Shown here one piece after another: positions 27,242 through 36,154 of a stretch of 64,000 nt of DNA. The translations under genes were made by a program, and so were the position numbers. The notes under the pieces are model-generated. The model was not told the origin of the DNA, made no database searches, and saw only the letters and a list, made by a program, of their open reading frames with translations. Position 1 is the first letter of the stretch; each line of letters starts with the position of its first letter. The stretch spans positions 124,001 to 188,000 of the forward strand of contig CAVPRU010000001.1 in the NCBI GenBank assembly GCA_963707875.1. Direction: 5' to 3'. The DNA comes from SZUA-320 sp963707875 (GTDB taxonomy: Bacteria; Gemmatimonadota; Gemmatimonadetes; Gemmatimonadales; GWC2-71-9).

Positions 27242-28543
27242 CTACGGATAGAGGCGGTGGATCTGTCGGGGGAAGGCGATGGCTTCGCGGATGTGGGGAA
27301 TGCCGCAGATCCACGCCACGGTGCGCTCCACCCCGAGGCCGAAGCCGGAGTGCACGAAGGTGCCATACCGCCGCAGGTCGAGGTACCACCGGTAGGCCTC
27401 GGGGTCGAGCCCCTGCCCCACGATCCGCGCCAGCAGCCGATCGTAGTCATCCTCCCGCTGGCTCCCCCCGATGATCTCCCCGTAGCCTTCCGGGGCGAGG
27501 CAGTCGTTGGAGAGCACCGTCCGGGGGTCGGCGGGGTTCTCCTTCATGTAGAACGCCTTGATCTCCTGCGGGTAGTTGTAGACCAGGACCGGCCGATCGT
27601 AACGCGACGCCAGCAGGGTCTCCTCGTCTCCGCCGATGTCGGCCCCCCACTCGATCGGATGCCCTTCGGACTGGAGCCAGGCCACCGCATCGGTGTAGGA
27701 CAGCCGAGGGAATGGGGGCACCACCGACTCGAGTCGTGCCGTATCCCGCTCGAGCTCCTTGAGCTCTTCCTTCCGGCGGTCGAGTGCCCGGCCGACGATG
27801 TAGCTCACGAATTCTTCCTGCAACGCCATGTTGGCGTTCGAGTCGTTCCACGCCACCTCGGGTTCCACCATCCAGAACTCGGTGAGGTGTCGTCGGGTCT
27901 TGGATTTCTCCGCCCGGAAGGTCGGGCCGAAGCAGTAGATCTTGCCCAGGGCGGCCGCGGCCGCCTCGCCGTAGAGCTGGCCGGTCTGCGCCAGGTAGGC
28001 ACTCCCTAGGTCGAAATAGTCGGTGGCAAACAAGTTCCCCGCTTCCTCGCCGATCGAGCCGGTCAGGATCGGGGTATCGACCAGCACGAAATCGCGTTCG
28101 TAGTAGAAGTCCCGGATGGCCTGTACCACTTCGTGCCGGACCCGGGCGATCGCGGTCTGCCGCCGGCTCCGGAGCCAGAGATGTCGGTGCTCGAACAGAA
28201 ACGCGGTGCCGTGCTCCTTGGGAGTGATCGGGAACTCGTGGCTCGGGCCGAGGACCTGAAGCTCGGTGAGTCCCATCTCGAACCCGCCGGGCGCCCGCGG
28301 CTCAGCCCGCACTTCGCCGGTCACGGCCACCGAGGTCTCCTGGGTCAGGGACTGGAAAAGCGACCAGGTGGCCTCGGGAACCTGGGTCTTGACCAGGACA
28401 CACTGGAGGAGGCCGGTGCCGTCCCGGATCACCGCGAAGGCCACCTTGCCCGAGGAGCGGGTGGTGGAGACCCACCCGCGGATGGTGACAGACTGCCCGG
28501 TGGATTCGCCAGAGGCCAGATCATGGATTCTGAGAACGGTCAT
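27242..28543 (-). CDS. asnS: Asparaginyl-tRNA synthetase
   Basis: Class IIb synthetase that charges tRNA-Asn with asparagine. 433 residues. The N-terminal OB fold (TIRGWVSTTRSSGKVAFAVI) is followed by a catalytic core with motif 2 (PTFRAEKSKTRRHLTEFWMV) and motif 3 (GFGLGVERTVAWICG). Asn-type residues such as TGQLYGEAAA and HPIEW distinguish it from AspRS. ATG 28543 is used because upstream in-frame residues are not protein-like and cross the AT-rich spacer. It is followed 88 bases later by the M14 gene. Confidence 0.96.
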   Translation of the reverse strand: MTVLRIHDLASGESTGQSVTIRGWVSTTRSSGKVAFAVIRDGTGLLQCVLVKTQVPEATWSLFQSLTQETSVAVTGEVRAEPRAPGGFEMGLTELQVLGPSHEFPITPKEHGTAFLFEHRHLWLRSRRQTAIARVRHEVVQAIRDFYYERDFVLVDTPILTGSIGEEAGNLFATDYFDLGSAYLAQTGQLYGEAAAAALGKIYCFGPTFRAEKSKTRRHLTEFWMVEPEVAWNDSNANMALQEEFVSYIVGRALDRRKEELKELERDTARLESVVPPFPRLSYTDAVAWLQSEGHPIEWGADIGGDEETLLASRYDRPVLVYNYPQEIKAFYMKENPADPRTVLSNDCLAPEGYGEIIGGSQREDDYDRLLARIVGQGLDPEAYRWYLDLRRYGTFVHSGFGLGVERTVAWICGIPHIREAIAFPRQIHRLYP

Positions 28544-29014
28544 GGCGGGATTGTAAGGGGAGCCGAGACCACGCGGAAGCGCGAGAAGCACCCGCGGTTC
28601 CCCACCCCGGTCGTTCGTCCTGCCGTCGGGCACCGGGACCGGCTCCGCCGGTGGCCCAGTGGAGCAAAGCCTGGTGGAGCCATTCGATAATGATCTATTG
28701 TGGTGAGCCCACCACACACGGGTCGTGATGTGTGGCTGGTCCGCCTCAAACGTGCGGCCAATACTTTTCCACATTGCCGGACAGCGCAGGATAATGTGGC
28801 TGGATAATCGTGTTTATAACATTGTACATTGTTGCCTTATAAGTGGTTAATGCAGGCCACGCCCAGCATCACCATGAGCTGGAGTGTGAGAATCTCCTTG
28901 GATAACTTGTGGACTGCTTTCGGTCACCTTCTTGCTGTGTAGCTCGACGCTGTTCGAATCCTTTGCACATCGCTCCGCTGGTCGCCTCGGCCAGCGGAAG
29001 CTCGGAGCGTGTCT
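28544..29014. promoter_or_regulatory. Divergent intergenic region with AT-rich core and inverted repeats
   Basis: 471 bases separate asnS from the large lipoprotein gene. The stretch of about 28685-28920 is much richer in A+T than the rest of the window and must hold promoters for both directions. Two inverted repeats are visible: CCACACA/TGTGTGG at 28712-28718 and 28729-28735, and CCACATT/AATGTGG at 28769-28775 and 28793-28799. No pair of -35/-10 hexamers with proper spacing was convincing. No T-box or other riboswitch was recognised. Confidence 0.5.
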
Positions 29015-31945
29015 GTGAACCACTGGTCAGGAAGGGCGCTCGTGGCCGCCAGTCTGTGGCTGGCGGCGTGTACCTCGTCCACCGCCCCCCGATCCCCCGG
29101 GGAGCGGCCGGGGCTGGGTCAATCACCCCATCCAGTGGCCGAAGCCTTCGACCTGAACCCCGGCGATCCGCCGAAGGCGTTCATCACCGAGTCCGCAGTC
29201 GCCGGGGTCTGGTTCCCGGCGGACTTCGTCCCCGCGGGTACCAACGTCATCGTCACCGACCTGACTCCTTTCTTCGGCCCGGGCCAGTCACCCCTCCAGA
29301 CCCCGCTGGACAAGTACCCCAGCTATATCGACATCCAGCTGATCCCGAAGCCAGCCTCTATGAACGGGACACCGATCGTCGTGGTCTGCTTCCCGGAAGG
29401 CCTGGCGGCGGAGCTCGCCGAGCGGCTCCTGCTGGGACACCAGAGTGCCCCGGGCGACCCCGCAGCGTTCAAGGTCTATCCCTCGGTTCCGGTTCCACCT
29501 GAACTGGCCCAGGGGGTCGTTTGCGGCGACGGGTTGAACCTCGCCATGAGTGCCCCCCAGCGCTGGCTGCGACGAGCCGCGAATGTCCTCCTGCCTGAGA
29601 GGCTCTACGCCCATTTCTTCAGCATTGGTGGGGTCGGCGGGTCGCCGGAGGAGTTCAGTCCCTTCGGAGCGGTGGATCCGGTTCTGCGCGTCGGAGGGGT
29701 CGGTGGCTCCCCGGAGGAGTTCGCCCCGTCGGCACTGCCTGTTCAACTGACTGGACCATTCCCCGGACCGCCGGCCGGCTGGACCGTCGGGCAGATCGGC
29801 CAGACGGGGGACGACGATCTTCCTGCCGTCACGGTGGAGACCTTTGGATTCGATGGCGACGTCAATCCGGTACCAGGGGTGTCAGTCCGCTTTACCCTGG
29901 GACCGGCGCTGGCTCGCCTGCCGATGGGCGACGCCCGGTTCTGTTCAACCCCGCTCCAGCCCTTGGGACCCCCCTCGGTCACCGTCGTGACCGGCGCCGA
30001 TGGGCGGGCTGAGCTTCCGTGTATCCACTTCGGCACGGCGATCGGGTTCAGCAACCTGACCACTCAGGCCGATGGCGCTTCTCTCGGGTTCCTCGACGGG
30101 GCCCGCAAGACCCTGGTCACCATCATCGCGGACGGCTCCGATCCGCCAACGTCGATCCTGAACTTCCTGGTCGAGGCCACGGCGGGAGTCCCGTCAAACT
30201 TCACCCTGGAGCAGGCGCCCGCCACCGATGGCATCGCGGGCCAGGTTCTGGAGCAGCAGCCGCGAGTGCAATTGCGCGACGATGCCGGCCATGCCATCGA
30301 GCTGGCCGGGGTATCGGTGACGGCCGTCCTGACCTCCGGACCGGGGCAGCTCATCGGCACCCTCGCCGCGACCACCGACGCCAGGGGCGTCGCCTCGTTC
30401 ACCAACCTGCGGATCGATGGCGCCGCTGGCGTCTACGCCCTGGCCTTCCTCTCCCGGTTCCCGACTCTCCCGGGTGGGACCATCACGATCGCGCCGGGTC
30501 CGCCGAACCGCCTCGTCATGGTGACGGGCCCGGGGACCGCGCAGGCCGGGGTCCCGAGCGCACCGGCATTTGCGGTCCGACTGGTCGACGCATTCGGGAA
30601 CTCGACCCCGGTGGCGGGAGTGACCGTATCGGCCTCCCTCGCCTCGGGCCCAGGGGCGCTGGTCGGCGACCTCCAGGCCGCGACCGACCAGAGCGGGGTC
30701 GCGAACTTTCCTGGGCTGATCTTTACCGGGCCGGCGGGGGTGGCCCGGGTCGTCGGTTTCGCCGCCACCGGGCTGACCGGCACCACCGGGTCTCCGGTGG
30801 AGATCGTGGCCGGCGCCGCGACCAGCCTGGTGGTGGAAATCCAGCCCTCCGGTAGCGCACGGGCCGGTGAGCCGTTCGCCATCCAGCCGGCCGTCGGGCT
30901 CCGCGATGCGTTCGGCAATATCGTCACCTCGCTTCAAGTCCAGGTGACCGCGGTGCTGGTGGCCGGGGAAGGCACCTTGGAAGGAACCGTCACCCGCGCC
31001 ACCACCAACGGTGTGGCGAGTTTCGCCGACCTCCGAGTCGACGGTGCGATCGGATCGCGCGCCATTCGGTTCGTGGCCGGGGGGCTGGTGCCTGCAACTT
31101 CGAGTCCGATCGTTGTCGGCTCGGGGACGGCAGCACGGCTCAGGCCCTCTGGTCCGGGAATCATTGTGGGACCCAGCGGACTGTTTGAGTATGGCTCCGG
31201 ACTCCCGTCTTTCGTGGCCGTGAAGCCGCCTCCTGCTGTGCAGGTGACCGACCTGTTCGGCAATCCGGTGGGAGCCGGCACCGTCGTGACCTGGGCCGGG
31301 AACACCATCAATGGCGCGGTGCTGGACATCGGAAGTGGTGGGACAACCGACGGCTCAGGCATCGCTCAGGTCGCCGGGTGGACACCCGGGGTCGGCGCCA
31401 ACACCCTGGAGGCCCTGCTCGTTGGCGGGACTGGGGCGCCCGCGGTATTCCTGGCGACCACGGTCGGCGGTGAGGAGATCTTCAGCTGCCAGGAGGGAGG
31501 CAGTCGTCCCAGCGACCTCGCCCCGTTCTCAATCCCCAGCCCACCGGGGGACTTCAGGCAGGTCACGGTCTTCATCTCAATGGAGGTCGACCCGACGGCG
31601 CCCGGCGCCTCTCCGGTCTCCCTGACCACCCAGTATCCGGTGTCCCTCACGGTCCATCGCAACGACCCCTCCGGTCCTCTGCTGGGCCAGGTAACCGGAA
31701 CCTCCACTCTCCCCGGGCGGCGGACCAGAGACACCGGGGTGACCTTCCGGTTCCCGACCCCGATTATCCGGGAGCCGGAGGACAGCAGGCTCTACTTCAC
31801 CTTGCAGGTGACCACGCCGCCAGGCCGGAAGCCGCTCCTATGGTACAATCCGAGAGTACGGAGCGACTCGCCCTGCTGGGACGCGACGCTGCTTCCGCCG
31901 ACCGGCTCTCCCGTTCGGGGGCTATCGATCTTGATCGCGAAATAA
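29015..31945 (+). CDS. Large lipoprotein with Ig-like (Big-1/invasin-like) repeats
   Basis: About 976 residues. The signal peptide ends in a lipobox, LWLAAC, giving a lipid-anchored Cys near residue 19. The middle has at least three consecutive Ig-like units, each with a VSVTAVL/VTVSASL strand, a GPGxLxGxL turn and a TDxxGVASF/ANF strand, typical of bacterial Big-1 folds. The N-terminal part carries a duplicated GGVGGSPEEF. GTG 29015 is preferred over GTG 29009 because a GGAG site at 29004-29007 is then 7 bases away. Probably a surface structural or adhesion protein; the ligand is unknown. Confidence 0.8.
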   Translation: MNHWSGRALVAASLWLAACTSSTAPRSPGERPGLGQSPHPVAEAFDLNPGDPPKAFITESAVAGVWFPADFVPAGTNVIVTDLTPFFGPGQSPLQTPLDKYPSYIDIQLIPKPASMNGTPIVVVCFPEGLAAELAERLLLGHQSAPGDPAAFKVYPSVPVPPELAQGVVCGDGLNLAMSAPQRWLRRAANVLLPERLYAHFFSIGGVGGSPEEFSPFGAVDPVLRVGGVGGSPEEFAPSALPVQLTGPFPGPPAGWTVGQIGQTGDDDLPAVTVETFGFDGDVNPVPGVSVRFTLGPALARLPMGDARFCSTPLQPLGPPSVTVVTGADGRAELPCIHFGTAIGFSNLTTQADGASLGFLDGARKTLVTIIADGSDPPTSILNFLVEATAGVPSNFTLEQAPATDGIAGQVLEQQPRVQLRDDAGHAIELAGVSVTAVLTSGPGQLIGTLAATTDARGVASFTNLRIDGAAGVYALAFLSRFPTLPGGTITIAPGPPNRLVMVTGPGTAQAGVPSAPAFAVRLVDAFGNSTPVAGVTVSASLASGPGALVGDLQAATDQSGVANFPGLIFTGPAGVARVVGFAATGLTGTTGSPVEIVAGAATSLVVEIQPSGSARAGEPFAIQPAVGLRDAFGNIVTSLQVQVTAVLVAGEGTLEGTVTRATTNGVASFADLRVDGAIGSRAIRFVAGGLVPATSSPIVVGSGTAARLRPSGPGIIVGPSGLFEYGSGLPSFVAVKPPPAVQVTDLFGNPVGAGTVVTWAGNTINGAVLDIGSGGTTDGSGIAQVAGWTPGVGANTLEALLVGGTGAPAVFLATTVGGEEIFSCQEGGSRPSDLAPFSIPSPPGDFRQVTVFISMEVDPTAPGASPVSLTTQYPVSLTVHRNDPSGPLLGQVTGTSTLPGRRTRDTGVTFRFPTPIIREPEDSRLYFTLQVTTPPGRKPLLWYNPRVRSDSPCWDATLLPPTGSPVRGLSILIAK

Positions 31946-32065
31946 CCCGCCATGGCCGGATCACGCGACGTCCTCAGGACATGAGACGCAATCCCTGACA
32001 CCGGGTGCCGGTGGTCATGACGACGAACTCCGTGGTGCCAGCGCTCCCGCCGACTTGATTCCCGC

Positions 32066-32093
32066 TTGACCCATCGACGCCACCATTGGTCAA
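32066..32093 (+). promoter_or_regulatory. Inverted repeat TTGACC/GGTCAA upstream of small lipoprotein
   Basis: A 6-base inverted repeat, TTGACC at 32066-32071 and GGTCAA at 32088-32093, lies just upstream of the lipoprotein start at 32118. It could be an operator, and TTGACC could be a -35 box. No good -10 hexamer was found at the right spacing. The 171-base gap otherwise holds only a short CACCGG/CCGGTG hairpin at 31999-32013. Confidence 0.2.
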
Positions 32094-32117
32094 CCCATGA
32101 ACCGAGGAGGTGGCCGG

Positions 32118-32585
32118 ATGGCGCGCAAGCACTGCTGGTTGGTAGGGATCCTCGTCGCGACGACAGGGGCGTTCGGTTGTAGTGCTGGGCCGACGGAATC
32201 ACCACCCGTTGTCGGGTTGGGCCTCTACGGGACAGTAACTGGTCAACTCAACGGCAACCCGCTCAATGGGGCAAGGGTGACCATTGGCTCAACCCCCTGC
32301 ACTGGATCCGACCTCCGTGGGTGGAGGTGTGAGGACGAGATCGTGGCTACTGTCACCACGGGGCCGGATGGCCAATACCACGTGAAACCCTTCCTGCGCG
32401 ACTGCGGCCTTGTGGGGGCTCGATCCTACTATTGGTTTGAGGTGATTGCCGAAGGCTACCAAAATCTCCACATACCACGCCAGTTGCCGTCTGGCGGACC
32501 GCTCGTGTGTACGACTCCCACGCAAACCATGAACTTTGCGTTGGTTCCCATTCCATCCGGCCCAGGAGTAGGGCTCATCAGGTAG
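32118..32585 (+). CDS. Small lipoprotein with carboxypeptidase-regulatory-like fold
   Basis: 155 residues. A signal peptide ends at the lipobox TGAFGC. The mature part (GTVTGQLNGNPLNGARVTIG and TTGPDGQYHVKPF) matches the CarboxypepD_reg-like beta-sandwich found in many secreted proteins. Several cysteines suggest disulfides in the periplasm or outside the cell. ATG 32118 is chosen over the ATG at 32097 because a strong GAGGAGG site lies about 7 bases before it. No catalytic motif is seen; function unknown. Confidence 0.75.
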   Translation: MARKHCWLVGILVATTGAFGCSAGPTESPPVVGLGLYGTVTGQLNGNPLNGARVTIGSTPCTGSDLRGWRCEDEIVATVTTGPDGQYHVKPFLRDCGLVGARSYYWFEVIAEGYQNLHIPRQLPSGGPLVCTTPTQTMNFALVPIPSGPGVGLIR

Positions 32586-32650
32586 GGGGCGAATCATCCG
32601 AGGGCACCCCGGCTGGCGTTGCCACACCTTCTGCCATCACCTGCCACAAC

Positions 32651-32690
32651 GACCAAGCCCCGTCGGCGCAACCGCCGGCGGGGCTTGGTC
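32651..32690. terminator. Strong hairpin between lipoprotein gene and tRNA-Val
   Basis: A 12-base stem, GACCAAGCCCCG paired with CGGGGCTTGGTC, encloses a smaller GGCG/CGCC stem. It lies 66 bases after the plus-strand lipoprotein stop and about 10 bases beyond the 3' end of the minus-strand tRNA, so it could terminate either. No clear U tract follows on either strand, so its mode of action is uncertain. Confidence 0.6.
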
Positions 32691-32699
32691 CTGAACCAG

Positions 32700-32773
32700 T
32701 GGGCGATGAGGGGCTCGAACCCCCGACCTCGCGCATGTGAGGCGCGCGCTCTAACCAGCTGAGCTAATCGCCC
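32700..32773 (-). tRNA. tRNA-Val (anticodon CAC)
   Basis: The minus strand folds as a full cloverleaf. The acceptor GGGCGAT pairs with ATCGCCC and the D stem GCTC with GAGC. The anticodon stem CGCGC/GCGCG carries loop CTCACAT, and a TTCGAGC T-loop is present. The anticodon is CAC (valine, codon GTG). The discriminator is A. The 3' CCA is not encoded, consistent with the CCA-adding enzyme gene in this window. Confidence 0.95.
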
Positions 32774-33108
32774 GGAAGGCGGAGGAGTGTAACAATGCCT
32801 GCCTCACGACGCAACGAGCCCCAGGCGGGCGCCCGGGGCTCATTGCATCGTTCGTCCGGCACTCTGGGGAGGATCAGCCAGACATTTTGGACCCATCGTT
32901 GCCACACCGCTTGGAGCTTCTCTGTCGCTCCACTTCCGGCGGGTCGGCGGGACCACTCTTCCTTAATGCACCGGCCATGCCGGACCGCGTCAACCGGTAG
33001 CGCCGCTCTCCAAGTCACTATCCAGCCGTGACTTACGACCAGATGTCTCAGGCCCGGACACCCCATGACCCGTGGCGTCGGCGCAACTCCTGGTGGGTCG
33101 AGGCCACC
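32774..33108. other. Intergenic region with terminator-like hairpin
   Basis: 335 bases between tRNA-Val and the secreted hypothetical gene, with no convincing gene. A long hairpin at 32811-32846 pairs GCAACGAGCCCC with GGGGCTCATTGC (one mismatch). It lies downstream of the minus-strand gene that ends at 33109 and may terminate it. The rest shows no recognisable site. Confidence 0.5.
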
Positions 33109-34776
33109 CTACCGCCCCACGATCTCGACCTCCCGGACTGTCTGGAGTTCGGGTTCGGCGCCCCGCTTCAGGGTGAGGATGATCGAGTACCGGCCCTTCG
33201 GCAGGTCCGCCAGGTCCACTTCGATGCTCTGGGCGACAACCCCCTCCCCGCCAGCCCCATTCCAGCTGAGCTTGATCGGCCGAGCCTTGCCGCCCAGCCC
33301 GAAGGTCCGTCCCACCCGCTTCAGCAGCCCGGCACGAGCCTGCTCAACCGCCAGGCTCACCTCGAAGGCCTCCCCCGCTCCCGCGCGATAGGTTTCCCAA
33401 TACAGCCCCACCGCCGATCCGACCGGGATGGCAGTCCCCGACTGGGCCAGCTTCATCGCCGCATCGAGCCCCTCGGGGAGGTCCTCTCCGGGCGCGAACA
33501 GCAGGATGTCGGAGACCATGGGCCCGGACTCCTGTCCGTCGCTCAGCGGCTCGAGGACGGTCCGGCCGATCGCGGCCATCCCACTCCCGGGATCGATGAC
33601 CTCCAGGCTCGCCAGCAACCGCCGGCCCCAGGTGCCAGAGGCGCGCGCGACACCCCGCGGCCCATTGCTGGTGCCGAACCCCGGAATCGGATCGCCCTCC
33701 TCCGGCCCGGCGGAGAGCGCCAGGGTCACATCGGTGAATTGCGCCGTCCTGTGGGCCCACGGCGCCCGGAATGAGGCCACGGTCATCGCCTTGTCCCCCC
33801 GGAGAAACCGGGCCCACTGCACCTCGTCGATCCACACGATGCCGGTGGCCCAGATGGGGTGGAACCGGCTCGAGGCCTTGGGGTCCTTCCACTTCCACTC
33901 CGGGATCCCGGTGGCGTCCTCATGATCCGGCAGGAAGGAATAGGCCGGCTTCGGCTCATGCCCCACGATCGAATACCCCGCCCCCTGGGTACCGGGGGGT
34001 GGGGAGTTCTGCGACCACGCCGTGGACCAGCCGTACCGGAACACCAGTTCCACCAGGTCATCGCCCATCGGGGAGCCGTCCTGGGTGATCGCGTTCTCGA
34101 AGGTGGCCAGCCAGGTGCGGCGCGCATAGATCTCGGTCCGCAACGGATTCCCCGGAGCGGAAAACTGGGGCCGGCCCAGCCACAGCAGATGGGTGTTGGC
34201 GCTGTCGCGCTGAGCGCAGGTGAGGTCCTTGTAGGCCCCGTCGTAGTACCCGGTGATCAGCGGCCTCAGGTCGTTCCAGGCACACCGCCGCTCCTCGGGC
34301 ATCTGGCGGATCGCGTCCTCGAAGGCCCGCTCCGCGGTCTGGGTGTACCCCGAGATGTGATACACCAGTCCCTTCAGCGCGGAACACCACCAGGGGGTCG
34401 TCTTGCAGGAATCCACCATGGCCAGCGCCGAATCGGCGCGCCGGTCCTCGATCAGGTAGCGGACAATCTGACCGGTGACCCAGAAGTCGCCCGGGTATCG
34501 GGTGAGCGCCTTGTTCAGCTGATCGAGGAGCGTGCCCCGGGCGAGAAGCAGACCCTGGGTATCAGCCGGTGGCGGCGGCTCATTCTCGTTGTACCAGTAA
34601 CAGTACCGCCCGATCTTGACGTCGCAGCTTCCGGCCGCACCGGGTGGGGTCGAGGCAATCATCCAGATCCGGCCCCGTTCGAATTCGGCCTGGGCCCGGG
34701 AGACAGCTTGCTGGGTACCGGCCGAGTCGGCGGAGGTCCCGACCTGGAGGAGCATCACGAGGGTGAGTAAAGTCAT
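33109..34776 (-). CDS. Secreted hypothetical protein with TPR-like N-terminal half
   Basis: 555 residues with a short hydrophobic N-terminus (MTLLTLVMLLQVG) that may be a signal peptide. The N-terminal third looks helical and TPR-like (LLDQLNKALTRYPGDFWVTG, AERAFEDAIRQMPEE). The middle is rich in Trp, Pro and Gly (ELVFRYGWSTAWSQNSPPP). The C-terminal part is beta-rich and ends SIILTLKRGAEPE. It recalls GWxTD-type proteins of the phylum but no hallmark motif is complete, so no function is assigned. It stands alone between two tRNA genes. Confidence 0.7.
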   Translation of the reverse strand: MTLLTLVMLLQVGTSADSAGTQQAVSRAQAEFERGRIWMIASTPPGAAGSCDVKIGRYCYWYNENEPPPPADTQGLLLARGTLLDQLNKALTRYPGDFWVTGQIVRYLIEDRRADSALAMVDSCKTTPWWCSALKGLVYHISGYTQTAERAFEDAIRQMPEERRCAWNDLRPLITGYYDGAYKDLTCAQRDSANTHLLWLGRPQFSAPGNPLRTEIYARRTWLATFENAITQDGSPMGDDLVELVFRYGWSTAWSQNSPPPGTQGAGYSIVGHEPKPAYSFLPDHEDATGIPEWKWKDPKASSRFHPIWATGIVWIDEVQWARFLRGDKAMTVASFRAPWAHRTAQFTDVTLALSAGPEEGDPIPGFGTSNGPRGVARASGTWGRRLLASLEVIDPGSGMAAIGRTVLEPLSDGQESGPMVSDILLFAPGEDLPEGLDAAMKLAQSGTAIPVGSAVGLYWETYRAGAGEAFEVSLAVEQARAGLLKRVGRTFGLGGKARPIKLSWNGAGGEGVVAQSIEVDLADLPKGRYSIILTLKRGAEPELQTVREVEIVGR

Positions 34777-34926
34777 GTCGGAGTATAGACGAAGCAGGCT
34801 GCGAGAGCCGCACGGTGACTGACCCGGACAGCCGGCTGCGGAAGCGGCTACCGCCCTGAAATCGCAGGGGCCGGGTCAGGACCGGCGCCTCGCTGTCGCC
34901 GCAGCAGGGGAAATCGGGGTTCGAAA

Positions 34927-35001
34927 TGGGCCCTCTGGGACTTGAACCCAGGACCGACGGATTATGAGTCCGCTGCTCTAACCAAGCTGAGCTAAGGGCC
35001 C
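34927..35001 (-). tRNA. tRNA-Ile2 (anticodon CAU, lysidine type)
   Basis: A full cloverleaf on the minus strand. The acceptor GGGCCCT pairs with AGGGCCC. The anticodon stem GCGGA/TCCGT carries loop CTCATAA, and a TTCAAGT T-loop follows a CTGGG stem. The anticodon reads CAT. The loop and its flanks match tRNA-Ile2, whose C34 is changed to lysidine by TilS to read AUA, better than either Met tRNA. The discriminator is A and CCA is not encoded. Confidence 0.88.
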
Positions 35002-35065
35002 CCAGTACGGCCACAATATATCAGACCGCTTGGAACTCCACAGCTACCAGTGCATTATATCGCCG

Positions 35066-36141
35066 GTGCGAACCCTCGTCCTCTCCACCGCCTGGAGCGA
35101 TCCGGCCTTCCGCCGCAAGCTGCGCGAACTCACCGGGCTCGGCTGGTCCATCGTGACGGCCACCCCCGAGGGGCTGCCGGCGAGGATGGCGGTATCCGGC
35201 TAGCCCCCCTTCCGGTGGGCGGAGCCGATCGGCCGCCCGCCGAGCAGCGCTGGCCCGCGAGGGCGTTTCGCCGATTGCTCACCGATACCCGGCCGGACCT
35301 GGTCTGGATTGAGGCCGAACCCGAGACGTCGATGGCCGAGGTGGCCACCCGGGAGGCGGCCCGGCTCAAGATTCCCTCCGCCGTCCTGGGGTGGACCAGT
35401 CTTCCCAGGGAGCGCGGCTACCTCGCCAACCGTCGGTATCGGGGGACCCTTTCCCGGGTAAACGGTGTGGCCGCCGTCAACCAGCACGCCCTCAACCTGC
35501 TCCGCGCCGGGGCCCCGAACGTCGCCTCGGCCGTCCTCCCCCAGTTGGGCGTCACTCCCCCGGGGATCGCACCCGACCGCCGGCCAAGCGATCTGCTGCG
35601 GTTGACCTATGTCGGGCGACTGGTGGAAGAGCGCGGCGCCGACCGGCTGTTGCGCGCCTGCGGCCAGCTCATGGGCCAGTGGATCCTCACCGTCGTCGGC
35701 ACCGGGCCGGAGCAGCAGTCACTGGAGGAACTGGCCCAGCGGCTCGGCCTGGCCTCCCGGATTCGCTGGCTCGGGGCCCGGAGCCGAGGCGACGTGGCGC
35801 CACTCTGGGCGGAAACCGACTGCCTCATCGTCCCCTCCCGCGCCACGGCGGACTGGATCGAGGAGTGGTCGGACGCGGTGCTGGACGCCATGGCCCATGA
35901 GGTCGCGGTGATTGTCACCAATACCGGGGCGCTGCCGGAGCTGGTTGGCGAGGCGGGGATCGTCGTGGCCGACGATGAGGAACTGCATCTCCGGATGCAG
36001 GAACTGGTCAAGGGGGTCGACCGGCGAACGATGCTGGGGCGGGAGGGCCGCCGCCGGATTCTGGACTGGTATGTCGACTCGGCCGTGGCGCGGCAGACCG
36101 ATGCCTTCTGGCGAGAGGTTGTCCGGGCCCGGGTACTCTAG
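35066..36141 (+). pseudogene. GT4-type glycosyltransferase with an apparent one-base deletion near its 5' end
   Basis: The reading starts at GTG 35066 (RTLVLSTAWSDPAFRRKLRE, typical GT-B N-terminus) but hits TAG at 35201. The remaining protein continues in the frame one base back, from about GGIRLAPLP, to 36141. Adding one G at the AGG of 35182-35186 would join them as LPARDGGIRLAPLP. The C-terminal half is intact: YVGRLVEERGADRLLRA, VVGTGPEQQSLEEL, and the donor site DAVLDAMAHEVAVIVTNTGA. It probably builds cell-surface glycans. It may be a real frameshift or an assembly error in a G run. Confidence 0.8.
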
Positions 36142-36154
36142 GCGCGCGACCTCG

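Noticed and set aside
23935..27474. 1179-residue open frame on the plus strand
   Set aside because: It is antisense to the S53, M14 and asnS genes, which have full family motifs. Its translation is Gly/Pro/Arg/Asp-rich with no domain, as expected from GC-rich shadow frames.
32811..32846. A third tRNA or small RNA between tRNA-Val and the hypothetical gene
   Set aside because: Only a single long hairpin is present; no cloverleaf can be drawn. A terminator is the simpler reading.
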